Positions 46,983-56,163 are shown, numbered from the stretch's first letter. The stretch is 64,000 nucleotides of DNA from Pseudomonas sp. KU43P (GCF_033095865.1 NZ_AP019365.1:5677501-5741500), one strand, 5' to 3'. The notes: a model not told the origin generated them from the letters alone. Translations and numbers: made by a program.

Positions 46983-48275
46983 ATGATCCACAGCGCGCAG
47001 CACGCCGCCTCCTACTACGCCGCCAGCAGCGCGCCTCACCCCGATCATGCCTATCTGCAGGGCGAGCACAGCGCCGACGTGTGCATCGTCGGCGGCGGCT
47101 ACTCGGGCCTGAATACCGCCATCGAACTGGCCGAGCGCGGCCTTTCGGTGATCCTTCTGGAAGCCCGCAAACTCGGCTGGGGCGCCAGCGGGCGCAATGG
47201 CGGGCAACTGATTCGGGGGGTCGGCCATGGCCTGGAGCAATTTCTGCCGGTACTCGGCGAAGAAGGCGTGCGCAGCCTGAAACTGATGGGCCTGGAAGCC
47301 GTGGAGATCGTTCGCGAACGGGTCGAGCGCCACAACATCGCCTGCGACCTGACCTGGGGCTACTGCGACCTGGCCAACAAGCCCGGCGAGCTGCACGGCT
47401 TTGCCGAGGACGCGGAAGAACTGCGCAGCCTGGGGTACCGCCACGAGCTGCGGCTGGTACAACAGGACGCGATCCACAGCGTGGTCGGCTCCGACCGCTA
47501 CGTCGGTGGCTTGATCGACATGGGCTCCGGGCACCTGCACCCCCTCAACCTGGCGCTGGGCGAAGCGGCCGTGGCCAGCCGGCTTGGCGCGCGGCTGTTT
47601 GAGCAATCGGAAGTCACCCGCATCGACTATGGCCAGGAAGTGAAGGTGCACACTGCCCAAGGCAGCGTGCGGGCCAAGACGTTGGTGCTGTGCTGCAACG
47701 CCTATCACAACGATCTGAACCGCGAGCTGGGCGGCAAGGTGCTACCCGCTGGCAGCTACATCATCGCCACCGAGCCGCTCGGCGAGGAACGCGCCCGTCA
47801 ATTGCTGCCGCAGAACATGGCGGTGTGCGACCAGCGTGTGGCGCTGGACTACTATCGCCTGTCCGCCGACCACCGCCTGCTGTTCGGCGGGGCCTGCCAC
47901 TATTCCGGCCGCGATCCGCAGGACATCGCCGCCTACATGCGGCCGAAGATGCTCAAGGTGTTCCCGCAACTGGCCGATGTGCGCATCGACTACCAATGGG
48001 GTGGCATGATCGGCATCGGTGCCAACCGCTTGCCGCAGATCGGCCGCCTGGCCAGCCAGCCGAACGTGTATTACGCCCAGGCCTACTCGGGCCACGGTCT
48101 TAACGCCACCCACCTGGCCGCACGCCTGCTGGGCGAGGCGATCAGCGGCCAGCAGAGCGGGCGCTTCGACCTGTTCGCCAAGGTGCCGCATATCACCTTC
48201 CCGGGCGGCAAGCACCTGCGGTCGCCGCTGCTGGCGCTGGGGATGCTGTGGCATCGGCTCAAGGAGCTGGTGTAG
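46983..48275 (+). CDS. Gamma-glutamylputrescine oxidase-like FAD oxidoreductase
   Basis: A 430-residue DAO-family flavoenzyme with CIVGGGYSGLNTAIELAERG (about 34-53) and GWGASGRNGGQLIRG. The C-terminal block is YAQAYSGHGLNATHLAARLLGEAI. The GRNGGQ sequence and length match PuuB/PauB oxidases acting on gamma-glutamylated polyamines. The start at MIHSAQHAASYY has AGGA 9 bases upstream; an ATG six codons earlier is a weaker choice. A KauB-type dehydrogenase that could use the product is 5 kb away. Substrate not certain. Confidence 0.85.
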   Translation: MIHSAQHAASYYAASSAPHPDHAYLQGEHSADVCIVGGGYSGLNTAIELAERGLSVILLEARKLGWGASGRNGGQLIRGVGHGLEQFLPVLGEEGVRSLKLMGLEAVEIVRERVERHNIACDLTWGYCDLANKPGELHGFAEDAEELRSLGYRHELRLVQQDAIHSVVGSDRYVGGLIDMGSGHLHPLNLALGEAAVASRLGARLFEQSEVTRIDYGQEVKVHTAQGSVRAKTLVLCCNAYHNDLNRELGGKVLPAGSYIIATEPLGEERARQLLPQNMAVCDQRVALDYYRLSADHRLLFGGACHYSGRDPQDIAAYMRPKMLKVFPQLADVRIDYQWGGMIGIGANRLPQIGRLASQPNVYYAQAYSGHGLNATHLAARLLGEAISGQQSGRFDLFAKVPHITFPGGKHLRSPLLALGMLWHRLKELV

Positions 48276-48334
48276 GTTTCGTTTTGCGGCTGCCTTGGCA
48301 TCTGCGCCACAGATCCCAAGGCATGCACCCACAA

Positions 48335-48565
48335 TCAATCCTTCCAGAAAGGCTTGAGTCCTTCTTCTCGCGCCTGCTCCCAGGTCAACCCGATATCACG
48401 CAGCTGCCAATCTTCCAGCTCCAGCAGGGCCCTGCGGGTGCGCCAGCGATGCAACATCAAGCCCCAACGGCCCAGGCCTTCCGGCGCATTGAAAACCTTG
48501 GTCCGCTGCTCGCTCTCCAACTCCCGGGCCATCAGTTGCAAGCGCACATCGCTCATGCCACCCAT
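48335..48565 (-). CDS. DUF1127 domain protein
   Basis: A 76-residue basic protein whose C-terminal 45 residues are the DUF1127 motif (LHRWRTRRALLELEDWQLRDIGLTWEQAREE). Small DUF1127 proteins in proteobacteria are linked to RNA and phosphate/carbon turnover, but this one is untested. ATG at 48565 has GGAG 9 bases upstream; a second ATG three codons later is possible. It is divergent from the MocR gene, whose regulators commonly control the adjacent divergent gene. Confidence 0.88.
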   Translation of the reverse strand: MGGMSDVRLQLMARELESEQRTKVFNAPEGLGRWGLMLHRWRTRRALLELEDWQLRDIGLTWEQAREEGLKPFWKD

Positions 48566-48626
48566 CGCTGCGTTCTCCCACTCAGTTGATACCGTGGAGA
48601 AAGCATGCCCGCTGGCAACCTCGACA

Positions 48627-48708
48627 ATACAGATCCAATACCGTCTTATTATTTCCATACAGAATTGGCGATGAATCAGCTGAATGCTGTATTTTCGGCA
48701 AATCTGTA
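48627..48708. promoter_or_regulatory. Candidate MocR operator: evenly spaced ATACAG/CTGTA motifs
   Basis: ATACAG at 48627 and 48657, CTGTAT at 48687 and CTGTAC at 48704 lie between the divergent DUF1127 and MocR genes. The first three are exactly 30 bases apart (three helical turns) and the last two 17 apart. MocR proteins bind repeated half sites, so this array is a plausible operator. Confidence 0.5.
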
Positions 48709-48743
48709 CTGGTCGCTGTTTCACCATTGCCCAGGAGTATGCC

Positions 48744-50174
48744 GTGACCCTCTACCTGAACCTTGCCGAGCTTCTTGGCGCACGCATCGAACAGGGCCTT
48801 TACCGCCCCGGCCAGCGCCTGCCTTCGGTGCGGGCCCTGAGCGTGGAGCACGGGGTCAGCCTGAGCACCGTACAGCAGGCATACCGCATGCTCGAAGACA
48901 ACGGCATGGTGTCGCCGCGCCCCAAATCTGGCTACTTCGTCAGTGATCATCGTCAGCTCCCTGCCCTGCCCGCCGTCAGCCGACCGGCCCAACGCCCGGT
49001 GGACATCTCCCAGTGGGAGCAAGTGCTGGAACTGGTGCGCAGCACGCCGCGCCAAGATGTGATGCAACTGGGCCGCGGCATGCCCGACGTCAATAGCCCG
49101 ACCCTCAAGCCCCTGCTGCGCAGCCTCGCCCAATTGAGCCGTCGGCAGGACATGCCAGGGCTGTATTACGACAACATTCACGGCAACCTTGCCCTGCGCG
49201 AGCAGATCGCCCGGCTGATGCTCGACTCCGGCTGCCGCCTGGGCCCGAATGACCTGGTGGTGACCACCGGCTGCCACGAGGCGCTGTCTTGCAGCATTCG
49301 CGCGGTCTGTGAGCCGGGTGACATCGTCGCCGTGGACTCACCAAGCTTCCACGGCGCCATGCAGACCCTCAAGGGCCTGGGCATGAAGGCCCTGGAGATC
49401 CCCACCGACCCGATCACCGGCATCAGCCTCGAAGCGCTGGAGCTGGCGCTGGAGCAGTGGCCGATCAAGCTTATCCAGGTGACCCCGAGCTGCAACAACC
49501 CACTGGGCTATATCATGCCCGAGGCCCGCAAGAAGGCCCTGCTGAGCCTGGCCCAGCGATATGACGTGGCAATTCTGGAAGACGATGTGTATGGCGACCT
49601 GGCCTACACCTACCCACGCCCGCGCACGCTCAAATCCTTCGACGAAGATGGCCGAGTGCTGCTGTGCAGCTCGTTCTCCAAGACCCTCGCCCCTGGCCTG
49701 CGGGTCGGCTGGGTAGCGCCCGGGCGCTACCTGGAGCGGGTGCTGCACATGAAGTACATCAGCACCGGCAGCACCGCCTGCCAACCACAGCTGGCCATCG
49801 CCGACTTCATCGCCGGCGGCCATTACCAGCCCCACGTGCGGCGCATGCGCAGCCAGTACCAGCGGGGCCGCGACCTGATGAGCGACTGGGTGACCCGCTA
49901 CTTCCCACCCGGTACCCGCGTCAGCCGGCCCCAGGGGGGGTTCATGCTGTGGGTGGAGTTGCCGGAAGATTTCGACACGCTTCGCCTGAATCGGGCTTTA
50001 CTGGAGCAGGGCGTGCAGATTGCGGTAGGCAGCATCTTCTCCGCCTCGGGCAAGTTTCGTCACTGCCTGCGCATGAACTTCGCCGCGCGGCCGACAGCGC
50101 AAATCGAAGCCGCCGTGCGCAAAGTGGGCGAGACAGCCCTTCGTCTACTGGATGAAGCGCGAGACCCGGCGTAA
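48744..50174 (+). CDS. MocR-family regulator (GntR HTH fused to aminotransferase fold)
   Basis: The 476-residue protein has a GntR winged helix (about 5-75: LLGARIEQGLYRPGQRLPSVRALSVEHGVSLSTVQQAYRMLE) and a fold-type I aminotransferase domain (about 110-465). The PLP lysine is in SSFSKTLAPGLRVGW (about 313), and VTPSCNNPLG binds the substrate region. Such proteins use PLP-amino compounds as effectors, as GabR does. The start is GTG with AGGAG 6 bases upstream; an in-frame ATG at 48684 lies within the operator region. Neighbouring polyamine-type genes suggest an amine-linked effector. Confidence 0.9.
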   Translation: MTLYLNLAELLGARIEQGLYRPGQRLPSVRALSVEHGVSLSTVQQAYRMLEDNGMVSPRPKSGYFVSDHRQLPALPAVSRPAQRPVDISQWEQVLELVRSTPRQDVMQLGRGMPDVNSPTLKPLLRSLAQLSRRQDMPGLYYDNIHGNLALREQIARLMLDSGCRLGPNDLVVTTGCHEALSCSIRAVCEPGDIVAVDSPSFHGAMQTLKGLGMKALEIPTDPITGISLEALELALEQWPIKLIQVTPSCNNPLGYIMPEARKKALLSLAQRYDVAILEDDVYGDLAYTYPRPRTLKSFDEDGRVLLCSSFSKTLAPGLRVGWVAPGRYLERVLHMKYISTGSTACQPQLAIADFIAGGHYQPHVRRMRSQYQRGRDLMSDWVTRYFPPGTRVSRPQGGFMLWVELPEDFDTLRLNRALLEQGVQIAVGSIFSASGKFRHCLRMNFAARPTAQIEAAVRKVGETALRLLDEARDPA

Positions 50175-50234
50175 CTTTGCGCCGCCCGCCACGGTCCAAA
50201 CCTTTAGGCCTTTGCTGTACAGGACGATCCACTC

Positions 50235-51782
50235 TTGATACTCCAGCGAGCCCTGCCTCTGCTGATACTGCTCGCTCTTGCGGGCTGCGCCAGCATCGAC
50301 GTACCTCAGGAAACCAGCCAGGCCCTGCCCGCCAGCGATTCGGCCTTCGGCCGCTCGGTGCTGCGCCAGGCGGCGCCCTATGGCGGACGCTCGGGTTTCC
50401 GCCTGCTGCCCAACAGCAACGAGGCATTTCGTGCCCGCGCCGAGCTGATCCGCAACGCCCAGGTGAGCATCGACCTGCAGTACTACATTGTCCATGACGG
50501 CTTGAGCACCCGTGCCCTTGTGCATGAACTGCTGCGCGCGGCAGACCGTGGCGTGCGCGTGCGCATCCTGCTCGATGACACCACCAGCGATGGCCTGGAC
50601 ATCATCATGGGTACCCTCGACGCCCACCCGAACATCCAGATTCGCGTGTTCAACCCGCTGCACCTGGGGCGCAGCACCGGCGCCACTCGGGCCGTGGGGC
50701 GCCTGTTCAACCTGTCGCGTCAGCACCGGCGCATGCACAACAAGTTGTTCCTGGTCGACAACAGCATGGCCATCGTCGGCGGGCGCAACCTGGGCGACGA
50801 GTATTTCGATGCCGAGCCCAACCTCAACTTCACCGACATCGACCTGCTCGGCGTTGGCCCGGTAGCCGAGCAGCTTGGCCATGGATTCGACCAGTACTGG
50901 AACAGCGCCTTGAGCCGGCCGATCGGCGACTTCCTCTGGCGCCAGCCGGACGCTGACGACCTGCGGGCCAGCCGCCAGCGCCTGGAGGTATCGCTGGCCG
51001 AGGCGCGGGTAAGACGTAAAGCGCTGTATGACCGGCTGATGGCCTACCAGTCGCAGCCGCGCCTGGATGTCTGGCGCAACGAGCTGATCTGGGCTCACAG
51101 CCAGGCACTGTGGGATGCACCGAGCAAGGTACTGGCAGACGACGAGCCCGACCCGCAATTGCTGATGAGCCAGCAGCTGGCACCGGACCTGGCCGCAGTG
51201 CACAGCGAGCTGATCCTGGTATCCGCCTACTTCGTGCCAGGCGAGACCGGGCTGCTGTACTTGACTGGCCGCGCCGACGCAGGCACCTCGGTGAAGCTGT
51301 TGACCAACTCGCTGGAGGCCACCGATGTGCCGGCTGTGCATGGCGGCTACGCCCCCTATCGCCGAGCGTTGCTGGAGCACGGCGTGCAGTTGTTCGAACT
51401 GCGGCGCCAGCCGGGCGATCCGGGTGCGGGGCGCTTGAGCTTCCATGGCAGCTCGGATTCGAGCCTGCACAGCAAGGCCATCGTCTTCGACCGGCGCAAG
51501 ACATTCATTGGCTCGTTCAATTTCGACCCGCGCTCAGTGCTGTGGAATACCGAGGTGGGCGTGCTGGTAGACAGCCCTGAACTGGCCGAATACACCCGCG
51601 AGCTGGCGATGCAGGGTATGGCGCCGGCGCTGAGCTATCAGGTCAGGCTGGTGAATGACAAGCTGGTCTGGGCAACCGAGGACAACGGCCAGCGGCATAT
51701 GCTGACGTCAGAGCCGGGCGGGCTCTGGCGGCGGTTCAATGCCTGGATCAGCAAGGCAGTCGGTTTGGAGAGGATGTTGTAG
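50235..51782 (+). CDS. Phospholipase D family lipoprotein (cardiolipin synthase-like)
   Basis: A 515-residue protein with a lipoprotein signal (ALPLLILLALAGCAS, Cys about 19) and two HKD motifs: HNKLFLVDNSMAIVGGRN (about 167) and HSKAIVFDRRKTFIGSFN (about 411). Two HKD sites form one active centre that breaks or transfers phosphodiester bonds, as in cardiolipin synthase C. The lipid anchor places it in the envelope. The start is TTG at 50235, needed to keep the signal intact; AGGA lies 12 bases upstream, so the start is less certain than the frame. Confidence 0.88.
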   Translation: MILQRALPLLILLALAGCASIDVPQETSQALPASDSAFGRSVLRQAAPYGGRSGFRLLPNSNEAFRARAELIRNAQVSIDLQYYIVHDGLSTRALVHELLRAADRGVRVRILLDDTTSDGLDIIMGTLDAHPNIQIRVFNPLHLGRSTGATRAVGRLFNLSRQHRRMHNKLFLVDNSMAIVGGRNLGDEYFDAEPNLNFTDIDLLGVGPVAEQLGHGFDQYWNSALSRPIGDFLWRQPDADDLRASRQRLEVSLAEARVRRKALYDRLMAYQSQPRLDVWRNELIWAHSQALWDAPSKVLADDEPDPQLLMSQQLAPDLAAVHSELILVSAYFVPGETGLLYLTGRADAGTSVKLLTNSLEATDVPAVHGGYAPYRRALLEHGVQLFELRRQPGDPGAGRLSFHGSSDSSLHSKAIVFDRRKTFIGSFNFDPRSVLWNTEVGVLVDSPELAEYTRELAMQGMAPALSYQVRLVNDKLVWATEDNGQRHMLTSEPGGLWRRFNAWISKAVGLERML

Positions 51783-51787
51783 CCGCA

Positions 51788-51862
51788 GGCCTCATCGCCG
51801 GCAAGCCGGCTCCCACAGGGTTCCGTGCGGTCGTTGTGGGAGCCGGCTTGCCGGCGATTGGG
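51788..51862. repeat. REP pair (inverted)
   Basis: Two full palindromes head to head between convergent genes. Confidence 0.9.
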
Positions 51863-51885
51863 CTGCGCAGCAGCCCCAAGATGCT

Positions 51886-53025
51886 TCACGCAGAAGCCGC
51901 TTCAAACGCCCCACGTCGACGCGTCAGCAACACCAGCCCCGCTGCCCCCGCTGCCATTAGCCACAGTAGCGCATGCCCGCTGACCCACTGGCTCCCCGCC
52001 CCCGCCAGCAGCGGCCCGAGCAAGCAGCCGATGCCCCACAGCTGCGCCACATGGGCGTTAGCGCGCACGAGCGCATCATCCCGGTAGCGTTCGCCGATCA
52101 GCACCAGCGACAAGGTGAACAGGCCACCGGCACTGGCCCCGAACAGCACCCACAGCGGCCAGATCACTGGCGTGTGCAGGAGCAATGGAATTGCCAGGCT
52201 GGAGCACAGCAACGTCACCGCACAACCGGTGAACAAGCTGCGCCGTGACATGCGATCGGCCAGCGCGCCGATGGGCAATTGCAGCACCGCGTCACCCACC
52301 ACCACGGTACTGACCATGAACAAGGCAATTTCGGTGGTGAAGCCTTGCTGCAGGCAATACACCGGCAGCAAGGTAAGAATCATCGCCTCGAAGGATGCGA
52401 ACAAGGCGATCGCCCAGGCGATCACGGGGAGGCGTCGGCAGAAGCCGAACAAATCGCCGAAGGTTACGCTGCAAGCCTCGGTGCTCGGCGCGCCACCGCG
52501 TCCCAGCAACAGCAAGGGGGCGCACAGCAGCAGGCCGGTCGCGGCCCAAAAGCCGAAATCATCGTCGGAGCCGAGGAAACCCAGTACCAATGGGCCGGCC
52601 AGCTGGCTCAAGGCATAGCTGCTGCCATACAGCGCCACCAGGCGGCCGCGCCATTGCTCCACTACCAGTTGATTGATCCAGCTTTCGCCGAGGATGAACA
52701 CCACGGTCAGCGACATGCCAATCAGCAAGCGCAGCGCCAGCCACAAAGGGTAGCTTGGCAGCAACGCCAACAGCCCGATCGACAACGCACCGCCCCACAG
52801 GCACAGACGCATGGCTGCAGGCACACCCACCCAACCCGCCAGACGACTGGCCAGGCTGGCGCCGAGCAATACGCCCAGTGCTGGCATGGCGGCCATGACG
52901 CCGATGGCAAAGCTGCCATAACCCCAAGCCTCAAGACGCAGGGATACCAGTGGCATGCTCACGCCGAGCGCGAGCCCGACGCTCAGCACCGATGCCAGGA
53001 CGGCAAAGTAGGTTCCCCAGCGCAT
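51886..53025 (-). CDS. MFS transporter (YcaD-like)
   Basis: A 379-residue inner-membrane protein with 12 hydrophobic segments. The first is FAVLASVLSVGLALGVSMPLVSLRLE; RLLIGMSLTVVFILGESWINQLV and RGRLVALYGSSYALSQLAGPLVLGFLG mark helices 4-5. The pattern resembles YcaD/MFS sugar-type exporters with unknown substrate. The ATG at 53025 has GGAGG 6 bases upstream. A longer frame to 53142 is translated REP sequence and was rejected. Confidence 0.88.
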   Translation of the reverse strand: MRWGTYFAVLASVLSVGLALGVSMPLVSLRLEAWGYGSFAIGVMAAMPALGVLLGASLASRLAGWVGVPAAMRLCLWGGALSIGLLALLPSYPLWLALRLLIGMSLTVVFILGESWINQLVVEQWRGRLVALYGSSYALSQLAGPLVLGFLGSDDDFGFWAATGLLLCAPLLLLGRGGAPSTEACSVTFGDLFGFCRRLPVIAWAIALFASFEAMILTLLPVYCLQQGFTTEIALFMVSTVVVGDAVLQLPIGALADRMSRRSLFTGCAVTLLCSSLAIPLLLHTPVIWPLWVLFGASAGGLFTLSLVLIGERYRDDALVRANAHVAQLWGIGCLLGPLLAGAGSQWVSGHALLWLMAAGAAGLVLLTRRRGAFEAASA

Positions 53026-53114
53026 TTCAGCCTCCCAGGCAGAATTCTTGAACAGCAGAAACAACAAAGCCGGGACGGTGAGAACCGGCCCGGCTGCAGT
53101 CGGGGCTGCCGAGC

Positions 53115-53192
53115 AGCCCATCGCTGGCAAGCCAGCTCCCACAGGCGTTCAGCGAAAACCTTGTGGGAGCTGGCTTGCCAGCGACTGGGCCG
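53115..53192. repeat. REP pair (inverted, CTGGCAAGCCAG variant)
   Basis: Two palindromes of the CGCTGGCAAGCCAGC variant head to head; both arms carry the same compensated stem substitution. Confidence 0.9.
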
Positions 53193-53210
53193 CCCTGCGG
53201 CCCCTCTGGA

Positions 53211-54704
53211 TTACAGCTTGATCCAGGTCGCTTTCAGCTCGGTGTACTTCTCCAGTGCATGCAGCGACTTGTCACGGCCGTTGCCCGACTGCTTGAAGCC
53301 ACCGAACGGTGCGGTCATGTCGCCGCCGTCGTACTGGTTGACCCAGACGCTGCCAGCGCGCACGGCACGGGCGGTCTTGTGGGCCTTGGAGATGTCCGAC
53401 GTCCAGATACCTGCGGCCAGGCCGTATGGCGTGTCGTTGGCAATGGCGATGGCTTCTTCGGCGGTGTCGAAGGCGATCACCGACAGCACTGGGCCGAAGA
53501 TTTCTTCCTGGGCGATTTTCATGGCGTTGGTCACGCCATCGAAGATGGTCGGCTCGACGTAAGTACCGCCGGTCTCTTCCAGGGTACGCTTGCCGCCGGC
53601 TACCAGCTTGGCGCCGTCCTGGTGACCGGCGTCGATGTACGACAGCACGGTGTTCATCTGCTGAGTATCGACCAGCGCACCGACGGTGGTCTGCGGGTCC
53701 AGTGGGTTGCCTGGCTTCCAGCCCTTGAGGGCCTCGATCACCATCGGCAGGAACTTGTCCTTGATCGAGCGCTCGACCAGCAGGCGGGAACCGGCGGTGC
53801 AGACTTCGCCCTGGTTGAAGGCGATGGCGCTGGCGGCCGCTTCGGCGGCAGCTTGCAGGTCCGGTGCGTCAGCGAAGACGATGTTCGGGCTCTTGCCACC
53901 GGCTTCCAGCCAGATGCGCTTCATGTTCGACTCGCCGGCATAGACCATCAACTGCTTGGCGATCTTGGTCGACCCGGTGAATACCAGGGTATCCACGTCC
54001 ATGTGCAGGGCCAGAGCCTTGCCCACAGTGTGGCCGTAGCCAGGGAGGACGTTGAGCACGCCAGCCGGAATACCGGCCTCGATAGCCAGCTGGGCGATGC
54101 GAATGGCGGTCAGCGGGGATTTTTCGGACGGCTTGAGCACTACCGAGTTACCGGTGGCCAGGGCTGGGCCGAGCTTCCAGCAAGCCATCAGCAGCGGGAA
54201 GTTCCAAGGTACGATGGCACCGACCACACCCACCGCTTCGCGGGTAACCAGGCCGAGCTGGTCGTGCGGTGTAGGGGCGACTTCGTCGTAGACCTTGTCG
54301 ATGGCCTCGGCGGTCCAGTGGATGGCACTGGCAGCGCCCGGCACGTCGATGCTCGACGAATCGCCGATTGGCTTGCCCATGTCCAGGGTTTCCAGCAGGG
54401 CCAGCTCTTCGACGTTCTTGCGCAGCAGGTCGGCGAAGCGGATCAGCTTGGCCTTACGCTTGGCGGGGGCCAATTGCGACCAAACGCCGGAATCGAAGGT
54501 GGCGCGGGCGTTTTCCACGGCGCGGTTGGCATCGGCCAGGTCGCAGCTGGCGACCTTGGCCAGGAAGCGTCCGTCGACCGGGCTCAGGCAGTCGAAGGTT
54601 TCACCAGATGCAGCGTCGGTGTATTCGCCGTTGATGAAGGCACGGCCTTCGATCTTCAATTGCTGGGCACGTTGTTCCCAGTCTGCACGAGTCAGGGTGG
54701 TCAT
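53211..54704 (-). CDS. kauB: Aldehyde dehydrogenase KauB/PuuC (gamma-glutamyl-aminobutyraldehyde dehydrogenase)
   Basis: A 497-residue NAD(P)-dependent ALDH. Glu in WLEAGGKSPN (about 267), the catalytic Cys in NQGEVCTAGSR (about 301), WNFPLLMACWKLGPAL and FGGFKQSGNGRDKSLHALEKYTELKATWI at the C-terminus match PuuC/KauB. It oxidises gamma-guanidino- or gamma-glutamyl-aminobutyraldehyde in arginine and polyamine catabolism. A strong AGGAGGAG precedes the ATG. It is divergent from a cupin gene; the 196-base gap is AT-rich and promoter-like. Confidence 0.92.
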   Translation of the reverse strand: MTTLTRADWEQRAQQLKIEGRAFINGEYTDAASGETFDCLSPVDGRFLAKVASCDLADANRAVENARATFDSGVWSQLAPAKRKAKLIRFADLLRKNVEELALLETLDMGKPIGDSSSIDVPGAASAIHWTAEAIDKVYDEVAPTPHDQLGLVTREAVGVVGAIVPWNFPLLMACWKLGPALATGNSVVLKPSEKSPLTAIRIAQLAIEAGIPAGVLNVLPGYGHTVGKALALHMDVDTLVFTGSTKIAKQLMVYAGESNMKRIWLEAGGKSPNIVFADAPDLQAAAEAAASAIAFNQGEVCTAGSRLLVERSIKDKFLPMVIEALKGWKPGNPLDPQTTVGALVDTQQMNTVLSYIDAGHQDGAKLVAGGKRTLEETGGTYVEPTIFDGVTNAMKIAQEEIFGPVLSVIAFDTAEEAIAIANDTPYGLAAGIWTSDISKAHKTARAVRAGSVWVNQYDGGDMTAPFGGFKQSGNGRDKSLHALEKYTELKATWIKL

Positions 54705-54900
54705 ACGAAACTCCTCCTCTTGTTTAGGTGCAACGCCGCACTGAGGACTCACAGGCGTTGTCAGAATTCGGGCCGGGCGACGAGCGCACACTGGCAAGCG
54801 ATACCCTAAACCAGGCTGGATAAACTATCAATATATTTGACACGAAAGGCTCAAAAGCCTACTGATGTGCATTTTATTAAACAACAACAGGAGCCGCACC

Positions 54901-55260
54901 ATGGATATCGCCAACATCATCGACTTTGCACAGGTACTCACCGAAGCTGAACGCTACCGCCCCGCGGCGGAAAAAATCCTCAAGGGCGAGCCGGACCAGG
55001 CGGTCTACAACCACTATTCCAGCCCATGCGGTCAGTTCGCTGCGGGTGTGTGGGAAGGTGCAGTCGGGCAGTGGACAGTGAACTACACCGAGCACGAATA
55101 CTGCGAGATCGTTCAGGGTGTATCGGTGCTGCGCGACCAGGATGGCGGTGCGAAAACGCTGCGTACCGGTGATCGGTTTGTGATCCCGGCCGGTTTCAAG
55201 GGCACCTGGGAGGTGCTGGAGCCTTGCCGCAAGATCTATGTGATGTTCGAGCAGAAATAA
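54901..55260 (+). CDS. Cupin domain protein
   Basis: A 119-residue small cupin of the DUF861 (3)-type: SPCGQFAAGVWEGAVGQWTVNYTEHEYCEIVQGVSVLRDQDGGAKTLRTGDRFVIPAGFKGTWEVLEP. Metal-binding residues expected in motif 1 are present in part (TEHEYCE). Such proteins are often linked to amino-acid or ureide breakdown; the divergent kauB suggests a polyamine link, by position only. GGAG precedes the ATG by 7 bases. Confidence 0.85.
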   Translation: MDIANIIDFAQVLTEAERYRPAAEKILKGEPDQAVYNHYSSPCGQFAAGVWEGAVGQWTVNYTEHEYCEIVQGVSVLRDQDGGAKTLRTGDRFVIPAGFKGTWEVLEPCRKIYVMFEQK

Positions 55261-55342
55261 CTATTTAGCGCATGCGCTGCACAGCTCTGAAAGAGGATAG
55301 CCCTGCCCACTTCGGGCCATTCTCTTTAAGAGGCCGTTTACC

Positions 55343-55546
55343 ATGAACAACGAAGAAATCCTGCAAGCCCTGGCTCACCTGATCGGCACGCCGTACGAGC
55401 CTTCGGTGAAAGACACCATCGTCGAGATTACCGGCCGCAAACGTGTCGTTGGCCCAAGGGAAATCTGCACCAAGGAACTTGACCCCAATCGCATCCACAT
55501 CCGAGTCGATGCCAACAGCCTGATCCAAGGCTTCAGCTTCAACTGA
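55343..55546 (+). CDS. I78-like peptidase inhibitor family small protein
   Basis: A 67-residue protein. Residues 34-62 (RVVGPREICTKELDPNRIHIRVDANSLIQGF) resemble the I78 inhibitor signature (RVVxPGxxVTxDxxPxRLNVxVDxxG). No signal peptide is visible, so it would be cytoplasmic, unlike typical secreted I78 inhibitors. The protein also lacks the Cys pair seen in longer members. AAGAGG precedes the ATG. Followed by a strong bidirectional terminator. Function as an inhibitor is inferred from the pattern only. Confidence 0.7.
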   Translation: MNNEEILQALAHLIGTPYEPSVKDTIVEITGRKRVVGPREICTKELDPNRIHIRVDANSLIQGFSFN

Positions 55547-55562
55547 TCTACCATGCAGGCAT

Positions 55563-55598
55563 AAAAAAACCCGCGTCCTTTCGGACGCGGGTTTTTTT
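55563..55598. terminator. Bidirectional rho-independent terminator
   Basis: Seven A, stem CCCGCGTCC/GGACGCGGG with loop TTTC, then seven T. It ends the I78-like gene on + and rpmB-rpmG on -. Confidence 0.93.
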
Positions 55599-55613
55599 CA
55601 GGTTGCCGATCAA

Positions 55614-55769
55614 TTACTTGATCTTGGCTTCCTTGTACACCACGTGCTTGCGAACAACCGGATCATATTTCTTGATCTCGATTTTGTCCGGAGTGGTGCG
55701 CTTGTTCTTGTCGGTGGTGTAGAAGTGGCCAGTGCCAGCACTCGAAACCAGACGGATCAATTCACGCAT
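55614..55769 (-). CDS. rpmG: 50S ribosomal protein L33
   Basis: The 51-residue protein is L33: [22 protein letters not shown], then [23 protein letters not shown]. It lacks the Cys pairs, so it is the zinc-free type. An in-frame ATG 11 codons upstream was rejected as it exceeds the family length. Co-transcribed with rpmB 10 bases upstream. Confidence 0.98.
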   Translation of the reverse strand: MRELIRLVSSAGTGHFYTTDKNKRTTPDKIEIKKYDPVVRKHVVYKEAKIK

Positions 55770-55779
55770 GACGTTCTCC

Positions 55780-56016
55780 TTAGAACTTTTCGCCGCGAGC
55801 ACGCAGCTCGGCCAGCACTACGTCGATACCACGCTTGTCAATGACGCGCATGCCTTTGGCAGAAACGCGCAGACGCACGAAACGCTTCTCGGACTCAACC
55901 CAGAAACGGTGGTGTTGCAGGTTCGGCAGGAAACGACGACGGGTTTTGTTGTTTGCGTGGGAAATGTTGTTCCCGGTTACTGGACCCTTACCAGTAACTT
56001 GACAGACTCTCGACAT
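55780..56016 (-). CDS. rpmB: 50S ribosomal protein L28
   Basis: A 78-residue L28: [29 protein letters not shown] at the N-terminus and [30 protein letters not shown] at the end. It binds 23S rRNA. First gene of the rpmB-rpmG operon; the leader carries a promoter at 56164-56192 and a hairpin at 56042. Confidence 0.98.
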   Translation of the reverse strand: MSRVCQVTGKGPVTGNNISHANNKTRRRFLPNLQHHRFWVESEKRFVRLRVSAKGMRVIDKRGIDVVLAELRARGEKF

Positions 56017-56041
56017 GACTCAGCCCTCTAAAACCACATGC

Positions 56042-56060
56042 CCAACCCGGCATGGGTTGG
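56042..56060 (-). promoter_or_regulatory. Hairpin in the rpmB leader
   Basis: CCAACCC-GGCAT-GGGTTGG forms a 7-bp stem with a 5-base loop about 25 bases before the rpmB start. It could regulate translation or be a ribosomal-protein binding site. The remaining 300 bases to 56376 hold the promoter and no gene I can support. Confidence 0.35.
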
Positions 56061-56163
56061 CCGCTTAATCTCTCAGTCTTTGGCGCCAGGCGCCGTGATT
56101 CTGGAGGTCTTATCGACCGGATCCGCTGATGCGACAGGCCGAGCCCCTAGAAAAGAGCGCTGC

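Noticed and set aside
53026..53142. N-terminal extension of the MFS transporter
   Set aside because: It translates a REP copy and lacks the family start; a better ATG with GGAGG lies at 53025.
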